A stretch of 32,125 bases of DNA from Erythrobacteraceae bacterium (lineage in GTDB: Bacteria; Pseudomonadota; Alphaproteobacteria; Sphingomonadales; Sphingomonadaceae). Made by a program: the position numbers and the translations under genes. The notes beneath the pieces were generated by a model. It was given only the letters and a program-made list of their open reading frames with translations. It was not told where the DNA came from and searched no databases. Below are positions 19,086 through 27,577 of the stretch, piece after piece. How positions within the stretch are numbered: the first letter of the stretch is position 1; each line of letters opens with the position of its first letter. The stretch covers positions 1 to 32,125 of the forward strand of contig JAHEAX010000017.1 in the NCBI GenBank assembly GCA_024642525.1. Direction: 5' to 3'.

Positions 19086-20768
19086 CTATTCGGCAGGGAT
19101 GGCTGCGCCAGAAACGGCGGCACGATTGGTTGCGATTGGCCGGTCCTTTTCAGGATCGAACGCGGCATCGCTCATCGGCACTTCGACACGGATGCAGCCG
19201 GCAATGGTCTTCCACACATTAACCAGCATGATGACGAAGCCGGACAGGTAGAGAAGGCCGCCAAAGGCGCGCATCAGATACATAGGGTGCAGGGCTGAAA
19301 CCGTGTCGGCAAAGCTGTTCACCAGATAGCCGTCAGCGCCATATTCGCGCCACATCAGGCCCTGCGTGATGCCCGCCACCCACATGGATGCCGCGTAGAA
19401 AACGATGCCGATGGTCGCCAGCCAGAAGTGCCAGTTAATCATCCGCAGCGAATAGAGCCGTTCGCGCTTCCACAGCCGCGGAACGAGGTAATAGACGCAG
19501 GCAAAAGTGATCATCCCGTTCCAGCCCAGCGCGCCGGAATGGACATGGCCAATGGTCCAGTCGGTATAGTGGGACAGCGAATTGACCGATTTGATGGACA
19601 GCATCGGCCCTTCGAATGTGCTCATCCCGTAAAATGCCAGCGCCATCACCATCATGCGAATGATGGGGTCGGTGCGGACCTTGTCCCACGCGCCATTGAG
19701 CGTCATCAACCCGTTAATCATGCCGCCCCAGCTGGGCATCCACAGCATCACGGAAAACACCATGCCCAGCGTCTGCGCCCAGTCGGGCAGGGCAGTGTAA
19801 TGCAGGTGGTGCGGACCGGCCCAGATATAGAGGAAGATCAGCGACCAGAAATGGATGATCGACAGGCGGTAGGAATAGACGGGTCTTTCGGCCTGCTTGG
19901 GCACGAAATAATACATCATCGCCAGGAAACCGGCCGTCAGGAAGAAGCCCACGGCATTATGACCATACCACCACTGGGTCAGCGCATCCTGCACACCGGC
20001 AAAGGCGCTATAGCTGCGTGAACCCAGGAAGCTGACCGGCACAGCCAGATTGTTGACCACATGTAGCATTGCCACGGTCAGGATGAAGGCGAGGTAGAAC
20101 CAGTTCGCCACATAGATATGGGGTTCATGGCGGCGCACGATGGTGCCGATGAATACGGCGGCATAGCTGAGCCAGACGATCGTCAGCCAGATATCGACAT
20201 ACCATTCAGGCTCTGCATATTCGCGCGACTGCGTCACACCCATCAGATATCCGCTGGCGGCCAGCACGATGAACAGCTGATACCCCCAGAACACAAACCG
20301 CGCGAGCGCGGGGAACGCCAGCCGGGCGCGGCAGGTGCGCTGCACAACATAGAAGCTGGTCGCGATGAGAGCATTGCCGCCAAAGGCAAAGATCACCGCA
20401 GATGTATGAAGCGGACGAACCCGGCCAAAATTGAGATAGGGTTCGAAATTCAAGGCAGGGAATGCCAGCTGCAAGGCGATGAACAGGCCAGCCAGAAAGC
20501 CCGCCGTTCCCCAGAACATGGTGGCGATTACGCCCCAGCGGATCGGGTCGTCATCATAGCGGGTGGGGTCTGTGGGCATATGGAAAATGCCCTGCACCCT
20601 GGCCAGCGGATCATAACGTGCAGCCGTGATCCACATGCCGCCAAAGGCAACAGCCGCGAAAATCCACATATGCACAGCAAAACCAGAGTCTTGCGCCCCA
20701 GCTACGGCCAGAATGGAAAGTACAAGAAGGGCAAACCACAGCCCTACTTTCGTAAGTGAAGATTCCAT
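19086..20768 (-). CDS. ccoN: cbb3 cytochrome c oxidase catalytic subunit I, CcoN
   Basis: 560 residues, a heme-copper oxidase of the C family that reduces O2 to water at low oxygen and pumps protons. The metal-site motifs are visible: [21 protein letters not shown] (CuB His), [13 protein letters not shown] (CuB His pair) and [11 protein letters not shown] (heme His pair). YGMSTFEGP carries the C-family cross-linked Tyr. The product is about 60 residues longer than the shortest CcoN proteins, with extra TM sequence at the N-terminus, which is common in alphaproteobacteria. A perfect FNR/FixK box lies about 60 bp upstream of the ATG. It is the first gene of a cluster whose stops and starts overlap or nearly touch. 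Confidence 0.96.
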   Translation of the reverse strand: MESSLTKVGLWFALLVLSILAVAGAQDSGFAVHMWIFAAVAFGGMWITAARYDPLARVQGIFHMPTDPTRYDDDPIRWGVIATMFWGTAGFLAGLFIALQLAFPALNFEPYLNFGRVRPLHTSAVIFAFGGNALIATSFYVVQRTCRARLAFPALARFVFWGYQLFIVLAASGYLMGVTQSREYAEPEWYVDIWLTIVWLSYAAVFIGTIVRRHEPHIYVANWFYLAFILTVAMLHVVNNLAVPVSFLGSRSYSAFAGVQDALTQWWYGHNAVGFFLTAGFLAMMYYFVPKQAERPVYSYRLSIIHFWSLIFLYIWAGPHHLHYTALPDWAQTLGMVFSVMLWMPSWGGMINGLMTLNGAWDKVRTDPIIRMMVMALAFYGMSTFEGPMLSIKSVNSLSHYTDWTIGHVHSGALGWNGMITFACVYYLVPRLWKRERLYSLRMINWHFWLATIGIVFYAASMWVAGITQGLMWREYGADGYLVNSFADTVSALHPMYLMRAFGGLLYLSGFVIMLVNVWKTIAGCIRVEVPMSDAAFDPEKDRPIATNRAAVSGAAIPAE

Positions 20769-20822
20769 TGTGGATCAGCCCCCTATTTTCACCCCTTTTG
20801 AAGGGTGGCACTTTGATATGCA

Positions 20823-20836
20823 TTGATCCAGATCAA
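20823..20836 (-). promoter_or_regulatory. FNR/FixK-type box upstream of ccoN
   Basis: TTGATCCAGATCAA, a perfect TTGAT-N4-ATCAA palindrome, centred about 61 bp upstream of the ccoN ATG. Class II geometry (box centre 41.5 bp upstream of the start site) would put transcription start near 20788, leaving a leader of about 20 bases with GGGGG ahead of the ATG. This is the standard arrangement for cbb3 control at low oxygen. Confidence 0.88.
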
Positions 20837-20874
20837 TTTTGCGAAATTTAATTCTGCCATTTTCTGCACTTCAA

Positions 20875-21576
20875 CTATCCCGCTGCGCGCAATACGCTTT
20901 TGGGATCGAGAATGCTTACGCGGCATCTTCCGGGAAACTGGATCATGCCAGCATCTTTCATCGCCGTGACCTGCCGGCTGACGGTTTCGATGGTGAGGCC
21001 GAGGAAATCGGCCATGTCCTGCCTGCTCATCGGCAGTTCCAGCGAAATGGCCCGGCCTGACCGCATCGCCGCTGCCTGCCCTTGCCAGTTTGCCAGTTCC
21101 ACGAAGAAGGAGGCGACCTTTTCATCGGCGTGTTTCCGGCCCAGCAGCACGCTCAGGCGGCGACAGGCATCGAGATCGGCAAAAGCCAGCCGCGCGATAT
21201 TTTCCAGGAACGCAGGGTGGCGGCTTGTCAGCCGTTCAAATTCGCCTGCCGGAAATGCCAGCAGCCGAGATGGCTGCAAGGCAAAGGCGCCATGGCGGAA
21301 CTTGCAGGCAAATGGCCTGCCGATAAGGTCGCCCGCAAAGGCAAAGGCGAAAATCTGCTGCCTGCCATCGCGGGTGGATTTCTTGAGTTTAAGAGCACCG
21401 GCTTCGACGATGAAGACCTGATTCAGATCTTCGCCTTCTTCGATCAGGCTTTCCCCCGATGCCAGATTGCGCGTCTGGGCAGCGGCGAATAATCCGGCCA
21501 TTTCGCAATCGGGGATGCTGCCGAAAACCGCGTGCCGTTCATCCCCGGAAGTTCCAGGCATTCGCATGTGTTGCAT
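20875..21576 (-). CDS. Crp/Fnr-family regulator, FixK-like
   Basis: 233 residues: a cyclic-nucleotide-binding-like beta-roll (about 30-125), a dimer helix, and a C-terminal winged helix. In the helix-turn-helix (MSRQDMADFLGLTIETVSRQ, about 183-202), E197 and S200-R201 match the E..SR recognition pattern that reads TTGAT-N4-ATCAA. Only four Cys are present (24, 91, 138, 218), and the clustered N-terminal Cys that hold the 4Fe-4S centre in FNR are absent. It is therefore more FixK-like, and its signal is unknown. A perfect box lies about 75 bp upstream of its start, suggesting autoregulation. The start is uncertain: ATG 21576, 21567 and 21561 are close together without a strong Shine-Dalgarno. 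It is adjacent to ccoN on the same strand. Confidence 0.9.
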   Translation of the reverse strand: MQHMRMPGTSGDERHAVFGSIPDCEMAGLFAAAQTRNLASGESLIEEGEDLNQVFIVEAGALKLKKSTRDGRQQIFAFAFAGDLIGRPFACKFRHGAFALQPSRLLAFPAGEFERLTSRHPAFLENIARLAFADLDACRRLSVLLGRKHADEKVASFFVELANWQGQAAAMRSGRAISLELPMSRQDMADFLGLTIETVSRQVTAMKDAGMIQFPGRCRVSILDPKSVLRAAG

Positions 21577-21650
21577 TGACTGGTATCACCATTGGCCGCG
21601 CATGAAAGTGAAGCGCAGCGCCAATTGGCGTATCGGGGCCGGACCCGTCA

Positions 21651-21664
21651 TTGATCTCGATCAA
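21651..21664. promoter_or_regulatory. FNR/FixK-type box between regulator gene and rluE
   Basis: TTGATCTCGATCAA, a perfect match. It is centred about 81 bp from the regulator start (minus) and 122 bp from the rluE-like start (plus). The most likely target is the regulator itself; effects on rluE are possible because the site is symmetric. Confidence 0.82.
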
Positions 21665-21779
21665 TCTGCGCCGCGCCAGTGACGCGGCCGTGGACCTTGC
21701 CGCCGATGCGCCCTAGACGGGCAGGCAACGCAGGGCAGCCAGGGGCGGACGAGTTTTTCCAAATGACGGAACCAGCACC

Positions 21780-22328
21780 ATGGCGCGGTTGATCCTGTTC
21801 AACAAACCATTCGGGGTGCTTTCGCAATTTACCGATCGCGGCACGCAAACCGCCCGTCAGACCTTGTCGGATTTCATCGAACTGCCCGGCGTATATCCCG
21901 CTGGCAGGCTGGACCGCGACAGCGAAGGGCTGATGCTGCTGACAGATGATGGCAGGTTGCAGGCGCGCATTGCCGATCCGAGGTTCAAGATGGCCAAGAC
22001 CTATCTGGTGCAGGTCGAAGGCGAAGTGACCGACGAGGCGCTGGAACAGCTGCGAAAAGGCGTGCGCCTGAAAGACGGGATGACCCGTCCTGCCGAGGCG
22101 GAACGCATCGCCGGTCCGGACATCTGGCCGCGCGACCCGCCGGTCCGGTTTCGCAAGAGCGTGCCTGATTGCTGGATCAGCCTGACCATCCGCGAAGGGC
22201 GCAACCGGCAGGTGCGCCGCATGACTGCGGCTGTGGGCAATCCCACGCTGCGACTGGTGCGTTGGCGCATTGGCGACTGGTCACTGGACGCATTGCCGCA
22301 GGGGCAATGGCGCGAAGAAACGGTTTAG
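21780..22328 (+). CDS. rluE: 23S rRNA pseudouridine synthase, RluE-like
   Basis: 182 residues, RsuA/RluB/E/F family without an S4 domain. It starts [18 protein letters not shown] and has the catalytic motif [17 protein letters not shown] with Asp45. Next come [16 protein letters not shown], the [15 protein letters not shown] motif and a C-terminus [14 protein letters not shown]. The compact size and absence of an S4 domain point to RluE (U2457 of 23S rRNA in E. coli numbering), but an RluE-like paralogue with another target is possible. It is convergent with the following membrane protein gene, with a 14-bp gap. Confidence 0.88.
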   Translation: MARLILFNKPFGVLSQFTDRGTQTARQTLSDFIELPGVYPAGRLDRDSEGLMLLTDDGRLQARIADPRFKMAKTYLVQVEGEVTDEALEQLRKGVRLKDGMTRPAEAERIAGPDIWPRDPPVRFRKSVPDCWISLTIREGRNRQVRRMTAAVGNPTLRLVRWRIGDWSLDALPQGQWREETV

Positions 22329-22342
22329 CGCCAGCCTGCCGT

Positions 22343-23164
22343 TCAGGCGGCAGCGGCCTGTGGCCGGCTGGCCTGCTTGCTGCCCCTTTGCCAGCCCGCC
22401 CATGTGACCGCGAGGGCAAGGACAAGAGCGCAGAGGAAAGTGACAGGTGGCGGCACTGCGGTATAGGCCGCAAACATCCGGCTGAGCAGCGGGATATCGG
22501 GCGCAAACCACATGAGGACGGCCTGCAGCCCCATGAACGCCGAGGCAATCAGCCACGGCTGGCCATGTTTAGGGCTGCGGAAATAAAGCGTCATCGCGAA
22601 TATGATGGCCATCAGGTCGCTTATGGCGATCGTGTCGAGAATAGCGCGCGGCCCTTCGCTGCCGATGAAGTTCATCCACGGCATTGCATTGCCCATGATG
22701 CGGCTGAACGGCGATTCAAACAAAATCAGCGGAGTTGCCAGCATATAGCCTGCATGAAGGCGGATGTTCTGCCGGTTACGCAAGGCGAGGTAGAAAAGAA
22801 CGAGATAGGCCGAAATGGCGACAGCCATGCCAATGCCGAATGCCGGACCGAGGATGAGAACGCGGTCATCATTGCCGCCGGCATAGCGTGCAGCGGCGAC
22901 ATTCACGATGGCGACGAACCCCATGATCAGCAGCGGGAACAGCAGAAAACTTGCCCGCCCCATCACACGGTGAAGCTGGTTATGCCGTTTCTGGATGACC
23001 CAGTTCTGCGCCAGCAACAGCAGCAGCCAGCTGGTCGCTGAAAATGCGTGGAGATGGAAGGCAAATGGGACATTGCCGATGCGGGTGAAATAGCTCGCCC
23101 AGAAACCGCCAGCGGTGATCAGCAGGACAAAGGCGATGAAGTAATTCGCGTGTCTGTAGGGCAT
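22343..23164 (-). CDS. Multi-pass membrane protein of unknown function
   Basis: 273 residues from ATG 23164, which has GGGAGG seven bases upstream; longer readings are unsupported. I count about seven or eight hydrophobic segments. Polar features within or near the membrane are His-rich: HLHAFSATSW, KRHNQLHRVMGRASF and RLHAGYML. This could suggest a heme- or metal-binding or ubiquinone-type membrane protein, but I cannot name the family. The C-terminus is a basic, Ala-rich tail. It sits downstream of the RoxA-like gene on the same strand, with a 110-bp gap that could hold its own promoter. Confidence 0.75.
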   Translation of the reverse strand: MPYRHANYFIAFVLLITAGGFWASYFTRIGNVPFAFHLHAFSATSWLLLLLAQNWVIQKRHNQLHRVMGRASFLLFPLLIMGFVAIVNVAAARYAGGNDDRVLILGPAFGIGMAVAISAYLVLFYLALRNRQNIRLHAGYMLATPLILFESPFSRIMGNAMPWMNFIGSEGPRAILDTIAISDLMAIIFAMTLYFRSPKHGQPWLIASAFMGLQAVLMWFAPDIPLLSRMFAAYTAVPPPVTFLCALVLALAVTWAGWQRGSKQASRPQAAAA

Positions 23165-23274
23165 GAAATGCCTCCCCCCATGGCGCGACTTGCCAGCGGG
23201 AATACGCCCGTTGCACCGGTCATGCAAGATGCCGGGATTACACCTTTGCTGACCGTGAGAGCGCCGCTTCGGGC

Positions 23275-24426
23275 CTAGTCGCCTTGGTCGAAGGCGAGAT
23301 TGCCCTTGTTGATCAGTGCGGCCGCCATTTGGACGGTTTGCTGCGAGGACGCCTGCCTTGCATCTGCGACAAGGTTGGCATGGCCGCAAATTTGCTGGGC
23401 GAATTCAGCCTGCGCGCCTGAACATTGATATTCCTGCCCGTCCACGAACAGCAATGTTGTCCCGTCATCCTGCCGAATAAAGGAAAAACGGCTGGCAGGG
23501 TTGCGGCGCAGCGCCTCGCCGCTGGCAAGCAGTTCGGCCACTTCGGTTTCGCTTATATGGTCTTCGGGCTGCCAGTCCATTTCAGGATATTTGGGCGTAG
23601 TATTATACTGGCCGAACCAGCGCGCAAAGGCAGCGCGATCACCCAGCTTTTCGGTAATCATGGCGTGCAGCCGGTTGATCGCCGCGGAAGTAATTTCGCC
23701 GGGGTTGGCCTGCGCTTCCAAATCGGGATCGCCATAGCGGTCGTCATCATTCATCGCTTCGAGCAGATCATCGCTCCAGCTGCCGATAAGCTCGCTACGG
23801 GACGGTGCGCGAAAGCCGACCGAATAGGTAATGCAATTATCGCCCACCGCAATGCCGTTGTGGCCAAAGCCGGGCGGCACATAGAGGATATCGCCAGGTT
23901 CAAGCACCCATTCCTGTGTGGCTTCGAAATTGGCCAGCAGGCGCAGGTCGCCATGGTTGAGCAGCGGTGATGCATCGTCGCATTTGGGGCCGATCTGCCA
24001 GCGGCGCTTGCCCAGACCCTGGATCAGAAACACGTCATACTGGTCAAAATGCGGTCCAACGCCCCCTTCATCTGCCGCGCAGCTGACCATGACATCGTCA
24101 ATCCGCCAGTCGGGAATGAACCGGAACGGTTCGATCAGCGCGGCGACCTGCGGCACATGGTGGTCGGCCGCCTGCACCAGCAGCGTCCATTCCTTCGGGC
24201 CAAGTTCTGCAAAGCGGCTTTCGGGGAAGGGGCCGTGTTCCAGCCGCCAACCGTCCACGCCATGCGTGACGATGCGCGCTTCCACTTCATCCTCGCAGGC
24301 AAGTCCCGCCAGCTCGTCAGGTTCAATCGGATTGTCCCAGCGCGCCCATGGGTTGCGGATCAGCAGCGGCTGTTGCTGCCAGCTGTCGCGTAGGAAACCT
24401 GCGGTGTCGAAATTCTGGAGTTCCAT
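23275..24426 (-). CDS. roxA: Ribosomal protein L16 arginine hydroxylase, RoxA/YcfD-like cupin
   Basis: 383 residues, a JmjC-type Fe(II)/2-oxoglutarate oxygenase of the YcfD family, which hydroxylates an arginine of ribosomal protein L16 in E. coli. The iron triad is visible: His126 and Asp128 in GPHFDQYDVFLIQGLGKRRW and His189 in VPPGFGHNGIA, close to the E. coli positions. The N-terminus WQQQPLLIRN and the C-terminal winged-helix-like region (about 260-380) also match. The ATG at 24426 follows AGGA at 5-base spacing; 22 upstream codons in frame are unsupported. It is divergent from the P-type ATPase across a gap containing an FNR box. Its reaction needs O2, which makes that neighbourhood notable. 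Confidence 0.87.
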   Translation of the reverse strand: MELQNFDTAGFLRDSWQQQPLLIRNPWARWDNPIEPDELAGLACEDEVEARIVTHGVDGWRLEHGPFPESRFAELGPKEWTLLVQAADHHVPQVAALIEPFRFIPDWRIDDVMVSCAADEGGVGPHFDQYDVFLIQGLGKRRWQIGPKCDDASPLLNHGDLRLLANFEATQEWVLEPGDILYVPPGFGHNGIAVGDNCITYSVGFRAPSRSELIGSWSDDLLEAMNDDDRYGDPDLEAQANPGEITSAAINRLHAMITEKLGDRAAFARWFGQYNTTPKYPEMDWQPEDHISETEVAELLASGEALRRNPASRFSFIRQDDGTTLLFVDGQEYQCSGAQAEFAQQICGHANLVADARQASSQQTVQMAAALINKGNLAFDQGD

Positions 24427-24555
24427 GGCATCCTGGCTTTGTAGAAAATGGCGTGGCGGGGTGATTAGCCGGCAGTCCGGCGTCCAATGCACGGCGCAGT
24501 GCCGGTGTCACGCGATTATCTGCCATGCTATTGCTATATGTGTGGCGTTAGACAG

Positions 24556-24569
24556 TTGATCCAGATCAA
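24556..24569. promoter_or_regulatory. FNR/FixK-type box upstream of the P-type ATPase
   Basis: TTGATCCAGATCAA, identical to the ccoN box over all 14 bases. It lies about 146 bp before the preferred ATPase start and 136 bp before roxA. A possible -10, GACAAT (24595-24600), is at roughly class II distance for rightward transcription, favouring the ATPase as target. Binding is inferred. Confidence 0.82.
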
Positions 24570-24708
24570 GGAAGCGATCTTTGGTGCATGCAAGGACAAT
24601 GTCGGGAAACAGGCATCGATGCCGCTTCGCGCTGACAAGGCACGGAAATGGCGGCATTGATTGCCCGCTTCCACGGCAAACCGAAGGGCCAGAAAGAGAC
24701 ATGAACAG

Positions 24709-27174
24709 GTGAAGCGCGCCATACCCCAGGACCGGTTGCGCTTTCTTGAAATGGATGCGGCCACCGGTATCGCAGAGGCACAGGCGGCTCAGCGGCGCGA
24801 GGAATTTGGCGCTAACCTGATCGCCGAAGACCCGCCCGGGACTTTTGCGGGCCTTGCACGGGATACTGCGGCCGATCCGATGATCTGGTTCCTCCTCCTC
24901 ACCAGCACATTATTCGGCGCGCTCGGGCAATATACCGATATGACCGTGTTGCTGCTGGCCATTGCACCCCTGGTGGGGATGGATTTCTATCTCCACCACC
25001 GTACACAGGCATCGATCGAGGGGCTCCGCAGCGTGCTCGCCTCAACCGCCACAGTTTTGCGGGACGGTGCATGGCACCATGTTCCGGCCGACCGGCTGGT
25101 GGCAGGCGATCTTGTGCGTGTGGAGGCGGGGCAAAGCATCCCGGCAGATGGCATCATCGTGTCTGGCAGTGACCTTCAGGCAGAGGAATCTTCCCTTACA
25201 GGTGAAGCCTATCCGGTGGCTAAAACCGCATTTGCAGGCGCAATGCCGCCTGAAGAAGGTAGCTGGGCATTTGCCGGAACGCGATTGCTGACAGGGCAAT
25301 CGGAAATCCGCGTCATCTTCACCGGTGCGGACACGATTTTTGGCGAAATCGTCCATTCTGCCATCGGCGGGCCGCCGGGCCGCACACCCTTGCAATATGC
25401 GGTTGCGCGGCTGGTGAAATGGCTTTTGCTTGCGGCTACACTGCTGTGCCTGCTGCTGGCGGCAGTCCGGCTGTGGCAGGGTTTCGGGCCGCTCGATGCA
25501 TTTCTGAGCGCGGCGACATTGGCCGTGGCGGCCATTCCTGAAGAATTTCCGGTGGTGCTGACATTCTTCCTCGGCGTCGGGGTCTACCGGCTTGCCCGCG
25601 CCAAGGTGCTGGTGCGGCGCGGCGTGGCGGTAGAAAACATCGGCCGCATCTCTGTCATATGCAGCGACAAGACCGGCACCATCACGCAAGGCAGCCTGAC
25701 TTTGCGCGACGCATTGCCTGCCGAAGGCATGACGCAAAGCCGCCTGCTGGAAATTGCCGCCATGGCATCGCGGAAGGATTCAGGGGATCCGCTGGATGCC
25801 GCCATCTTCCAGCAGGCACCGGCAATTGCCGCCGACTGGACGCGCATTGGGTTGTTCCCTTTTACCGAGGTGCGCCGCCGCGAAACCGCCTGCTGGAAAG
25901 CCGGGCAGGGCGAGGAAATGGTGGTCGTAAAAGGCGCGCCGGAAACCATAATTGCCCTGTGCGACATGCCACAGGCCCAGCGCGAGGGATGGCTGGAAAT
26001 GACCCGCGACCTGTCGGGCAAGGGGCAGAAGATTATCGCCTGCGCCAGCAGGGAAGGGCATTGCGAAACAGAGACAGAGGCTGGCGATGGTTTCCGCTTC
26101 AGCGGCCTCATCGCCATTGCAGATCCTGTCCGCATCGGCGTGCACGATGCCGTGGTGCAGGCAATTGGCGCAGGCATCCAGGTGGTGATGGTGACCGGCG
26201 ATCATCCCCATACGGCGCGCGCCATCGCGACAGAGGCGGGCATTCCGCATGACGGGCTGACCGTGTTGGGCGATGATCTTGAAGCGACACTGGCCCGCAT
26301 GAGCAAGGATGATCTTGCACGCGTAAGCGTGGTGGCCCGCGCCAGCCCGGCGCAGAAAGTCCTGCTGGTGGAGGCATTCCAGAAAATCGGCAAGATTGTC
26401 GCAGTCACTGGCGACGGGGTAAATGATGCGCCTGCCCTGCGGATTGCCGATGTTGGCATTGCCATGGGCGAACGCGGCACGCGCAGCGCCCGCGAAGTCA
26501 GCGCGATGGTGCTGATGGATGATAATTTCGCGACCATCATTTCAGCGATCAGGGAAGGGCGGCAATTGTTCCGCAACCTGCGCGTCAGCTTTGCCTTCCT
26601 GTTGATGATCCACCTGCCGCTGGTGGCCAGTGCGGCGTTGATTCCGTTCCTCGGCTACCCCATCCTTTATTTGCCTGCCCATATCGTGTGGCTCGAACTG
26701 CTGATCCATCCTGCCGCCATTCTGGCATTTCAGAACGGTGCCGACCGGCTTTCCGAAGAAGAAAGCACAGGCCATGATAAATCCTTCTTCAGCGCGCGGG
26801 AATGGACTGGCATCATCGGCACCGGCAGCATCATTTGTGCAGGGCTGCTGGCCATATTCATCCAGGCACTGGCAGGCGGCGATTCGATTGAGCAGGCCCG
26901 TTCCATGGCCATGGTGTGCCTGGTGACCGCACTCGCCATGCTGGTGTTTCTGCTGGCACCGCGGCGCAGTGCGGCGCGCAATGCGGTCGTGGCAGCCGCG
27001 GTCGTCAGCGCGCTGCTGCTGGTCCAGTATGCGCCGCTTGCATCGCTTATCCATCTGGCACCAGTGGCATGGCCGAACTGGCTTGCCGCTGCCGCCATTG
27101 GCTTTATTCCGGCCCTTGCCAGCCTCTGGTTCAGGACCGCGCGCAGTTCCCCCGCAACATCAGCAGCAGGATAA
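24709..27174 (+). CDS. P-type cation ATPase of an unusual PEEFP subfamily
   Basis: 821 residues from GTG 24709; TTG 24661 and ATG 24751 are alternatives. It has the full P-type layout: a cation-ATPase N-terminal segment (IAEAQAAQRREEFGANLI), the actuator SLTGEAYPV, phosphorylated Asp320 in CSDKTGTIT, KGAPE, MVTGDHPHTA and the hinge TGDGVNDAPALRIADVGIAMG near 568. There are no heavy-metal domains and no CPC, so it is not P1B. The M4 motif is PEEFP (277-281) instead of PEGLP. The M5 region has IHLPLV (His635) and M6 has WLELLIHP (Glu663, His667), where calcium pumps carry Asn/Thr/Asp. The ion is therefore not predictable. It is preceded by an FNR box and followed after 4 bp by a DUF302 gene. 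Confidence 0.9.
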   Translation: MKRAIPQDRLRFLEMDAATGIAEAQAAQRREEFGANLIAEDPPGTFAGLARDTAADPMIWFLLLTSTLFGALGQYTDMTVLLLAIAPLVGMDFYLHHRTQASIEGLRSVLASTATVLRDGAWHHVPADRLVAGDLVRVEAGQSIPADGIIVSGSDLQAEESSLTGEAYPVAKTAFAGAMPPEEGSWAFAGTRLLTGQSEIRVIFTGADTIFGEIVHSAIGGPPGRTPLQYAVARLVKWLLLAATLLCLLLAAVRLWQGFGPLDAFLSAATLAVAAIPEEFPVVLTFFLGVGVYRLARAKVLVRRGVAVENIGRISVICSDKTGTITQGSLTLRDALPAEGMTQSRLLEIAAMASRKDSGDPLDAAIFQQAPAIAADWTRIGLFPFTEVRRRETACWKAGQGEEMVVVKGAPETIIALCDMPQAQREGWLEMTRDLSGKGQKIIACASREGHCETETEAGDGFRFSGLIAIADPVRIGVHDAVVQAIGAGIQVVMVTGDHPHTARAIATEAGIPHDGLTVLGDDLEATLARMSKDDLARVSVVARASPAQKVLLVEAFQKIGKIVAVTGDGVNDAPALRIADVGIAMGERGTRSAREVSAMVLMDDNFATIISAIREGRQLFRNLRVSFAFLLMIHLPLVASAALIPFLGYPILYLPAHIVWLELLIHPAAILAFQNGADRLSEEESTGHDKSFFSAREWTGIIGTGSIICAGLLAIFIQALAGGDSIEQARSMAMVCLVTALAMLVFLLAPRRSAARNAVVAAAVVSALLLVQYAPLASLIHLAPVAWPNWLAAAAIGFIPALASLWFRTARSSPATSAAG

Positions 27175-27178
27175 AATC

Positions 27179-27577
27179 ATGAGCTACTACATCTCCGCCA
27201 TTTTGAAGGTGCCTTTCGACAAGGCCATCGCGCTGACCGAAGAAGCGCTGAAGGCAGAGCAGTTCGGAGTCATCAGCCGGATCGACATCCAGCAGACGTT
27301 CAAAACCAAGATCAACGTGGATTTCCGCCCCTATACCATTCTTGGCGCGTGCAATCCCTCGCTGGCTTACGAAGCCCTGCAGCTGGAAGACAAGGTCGGA
27401 ACCATGCTGCCGTGCAATGTGGTGGTGCAACAACTGGCCGATGGCACGGTTGAGGTAGCGGCTGTCGATCCAGTCGCTTCGATGAAGGGCATCGACAATC
27501 CGGAACTGAACAAGGCAGCATCTGCCGTGCGTGAAAAACTGGCGCGGGCGATGGTGGCTCTGGGCGGCGCTGCCTAG
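27179..27577 (+). CDS. DUF302-domain protein
   Basis: 132 residues, no signal peptide. The DUF302 fold is recognisable: ISAILKVPFDKAIALTEEALKAEQFGVISRIDI, then the family core FRPYTILGACNPSLAYEALQLEDKVGTMLPCNVVV, then VEVAAVDPVASM. The Cys of LGACNP and LPCN are the usual conserved positions and might bind metal or a cofactor. The function of the family is not established. Its ATG lies 4 bp after the ATPase stop, with AGGA in the ATPase end, so they form one transcription unit. It is convergent with trxC: both genes stop in the same CTAG (27574-27577). Confidence 0.88.
   Translation: MSYYISAILKVPFDKAIALTEEALKAEQFGVISRIDIQQTFKTKINVDFRPYTILGACNPSLAYEALQLEDKVGTMLPCNVVVQQLADGTVEVAAVDPVASMKGIDNPELNKAASAVREKLARAMVALGGAA

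Noticed and set aside
19086-19168. N-terminal extension of CcoO to 19168
   Set aside because: It would overlap the 3' end of ccoN by about 80 bp and adds non-homologous residues. MNMAESHKK at 19072 is the normal CcoO start.
22336-22353. CTGCCG/CGGCAG hairpin at the rluE and membrane-protein convergent junction as a bidirectional terminator
   Set aside because: The 6-bp stem lacks a T-run on either strand and lies partly inside a coding end. Such stems are common in GC-rich coding DNA.
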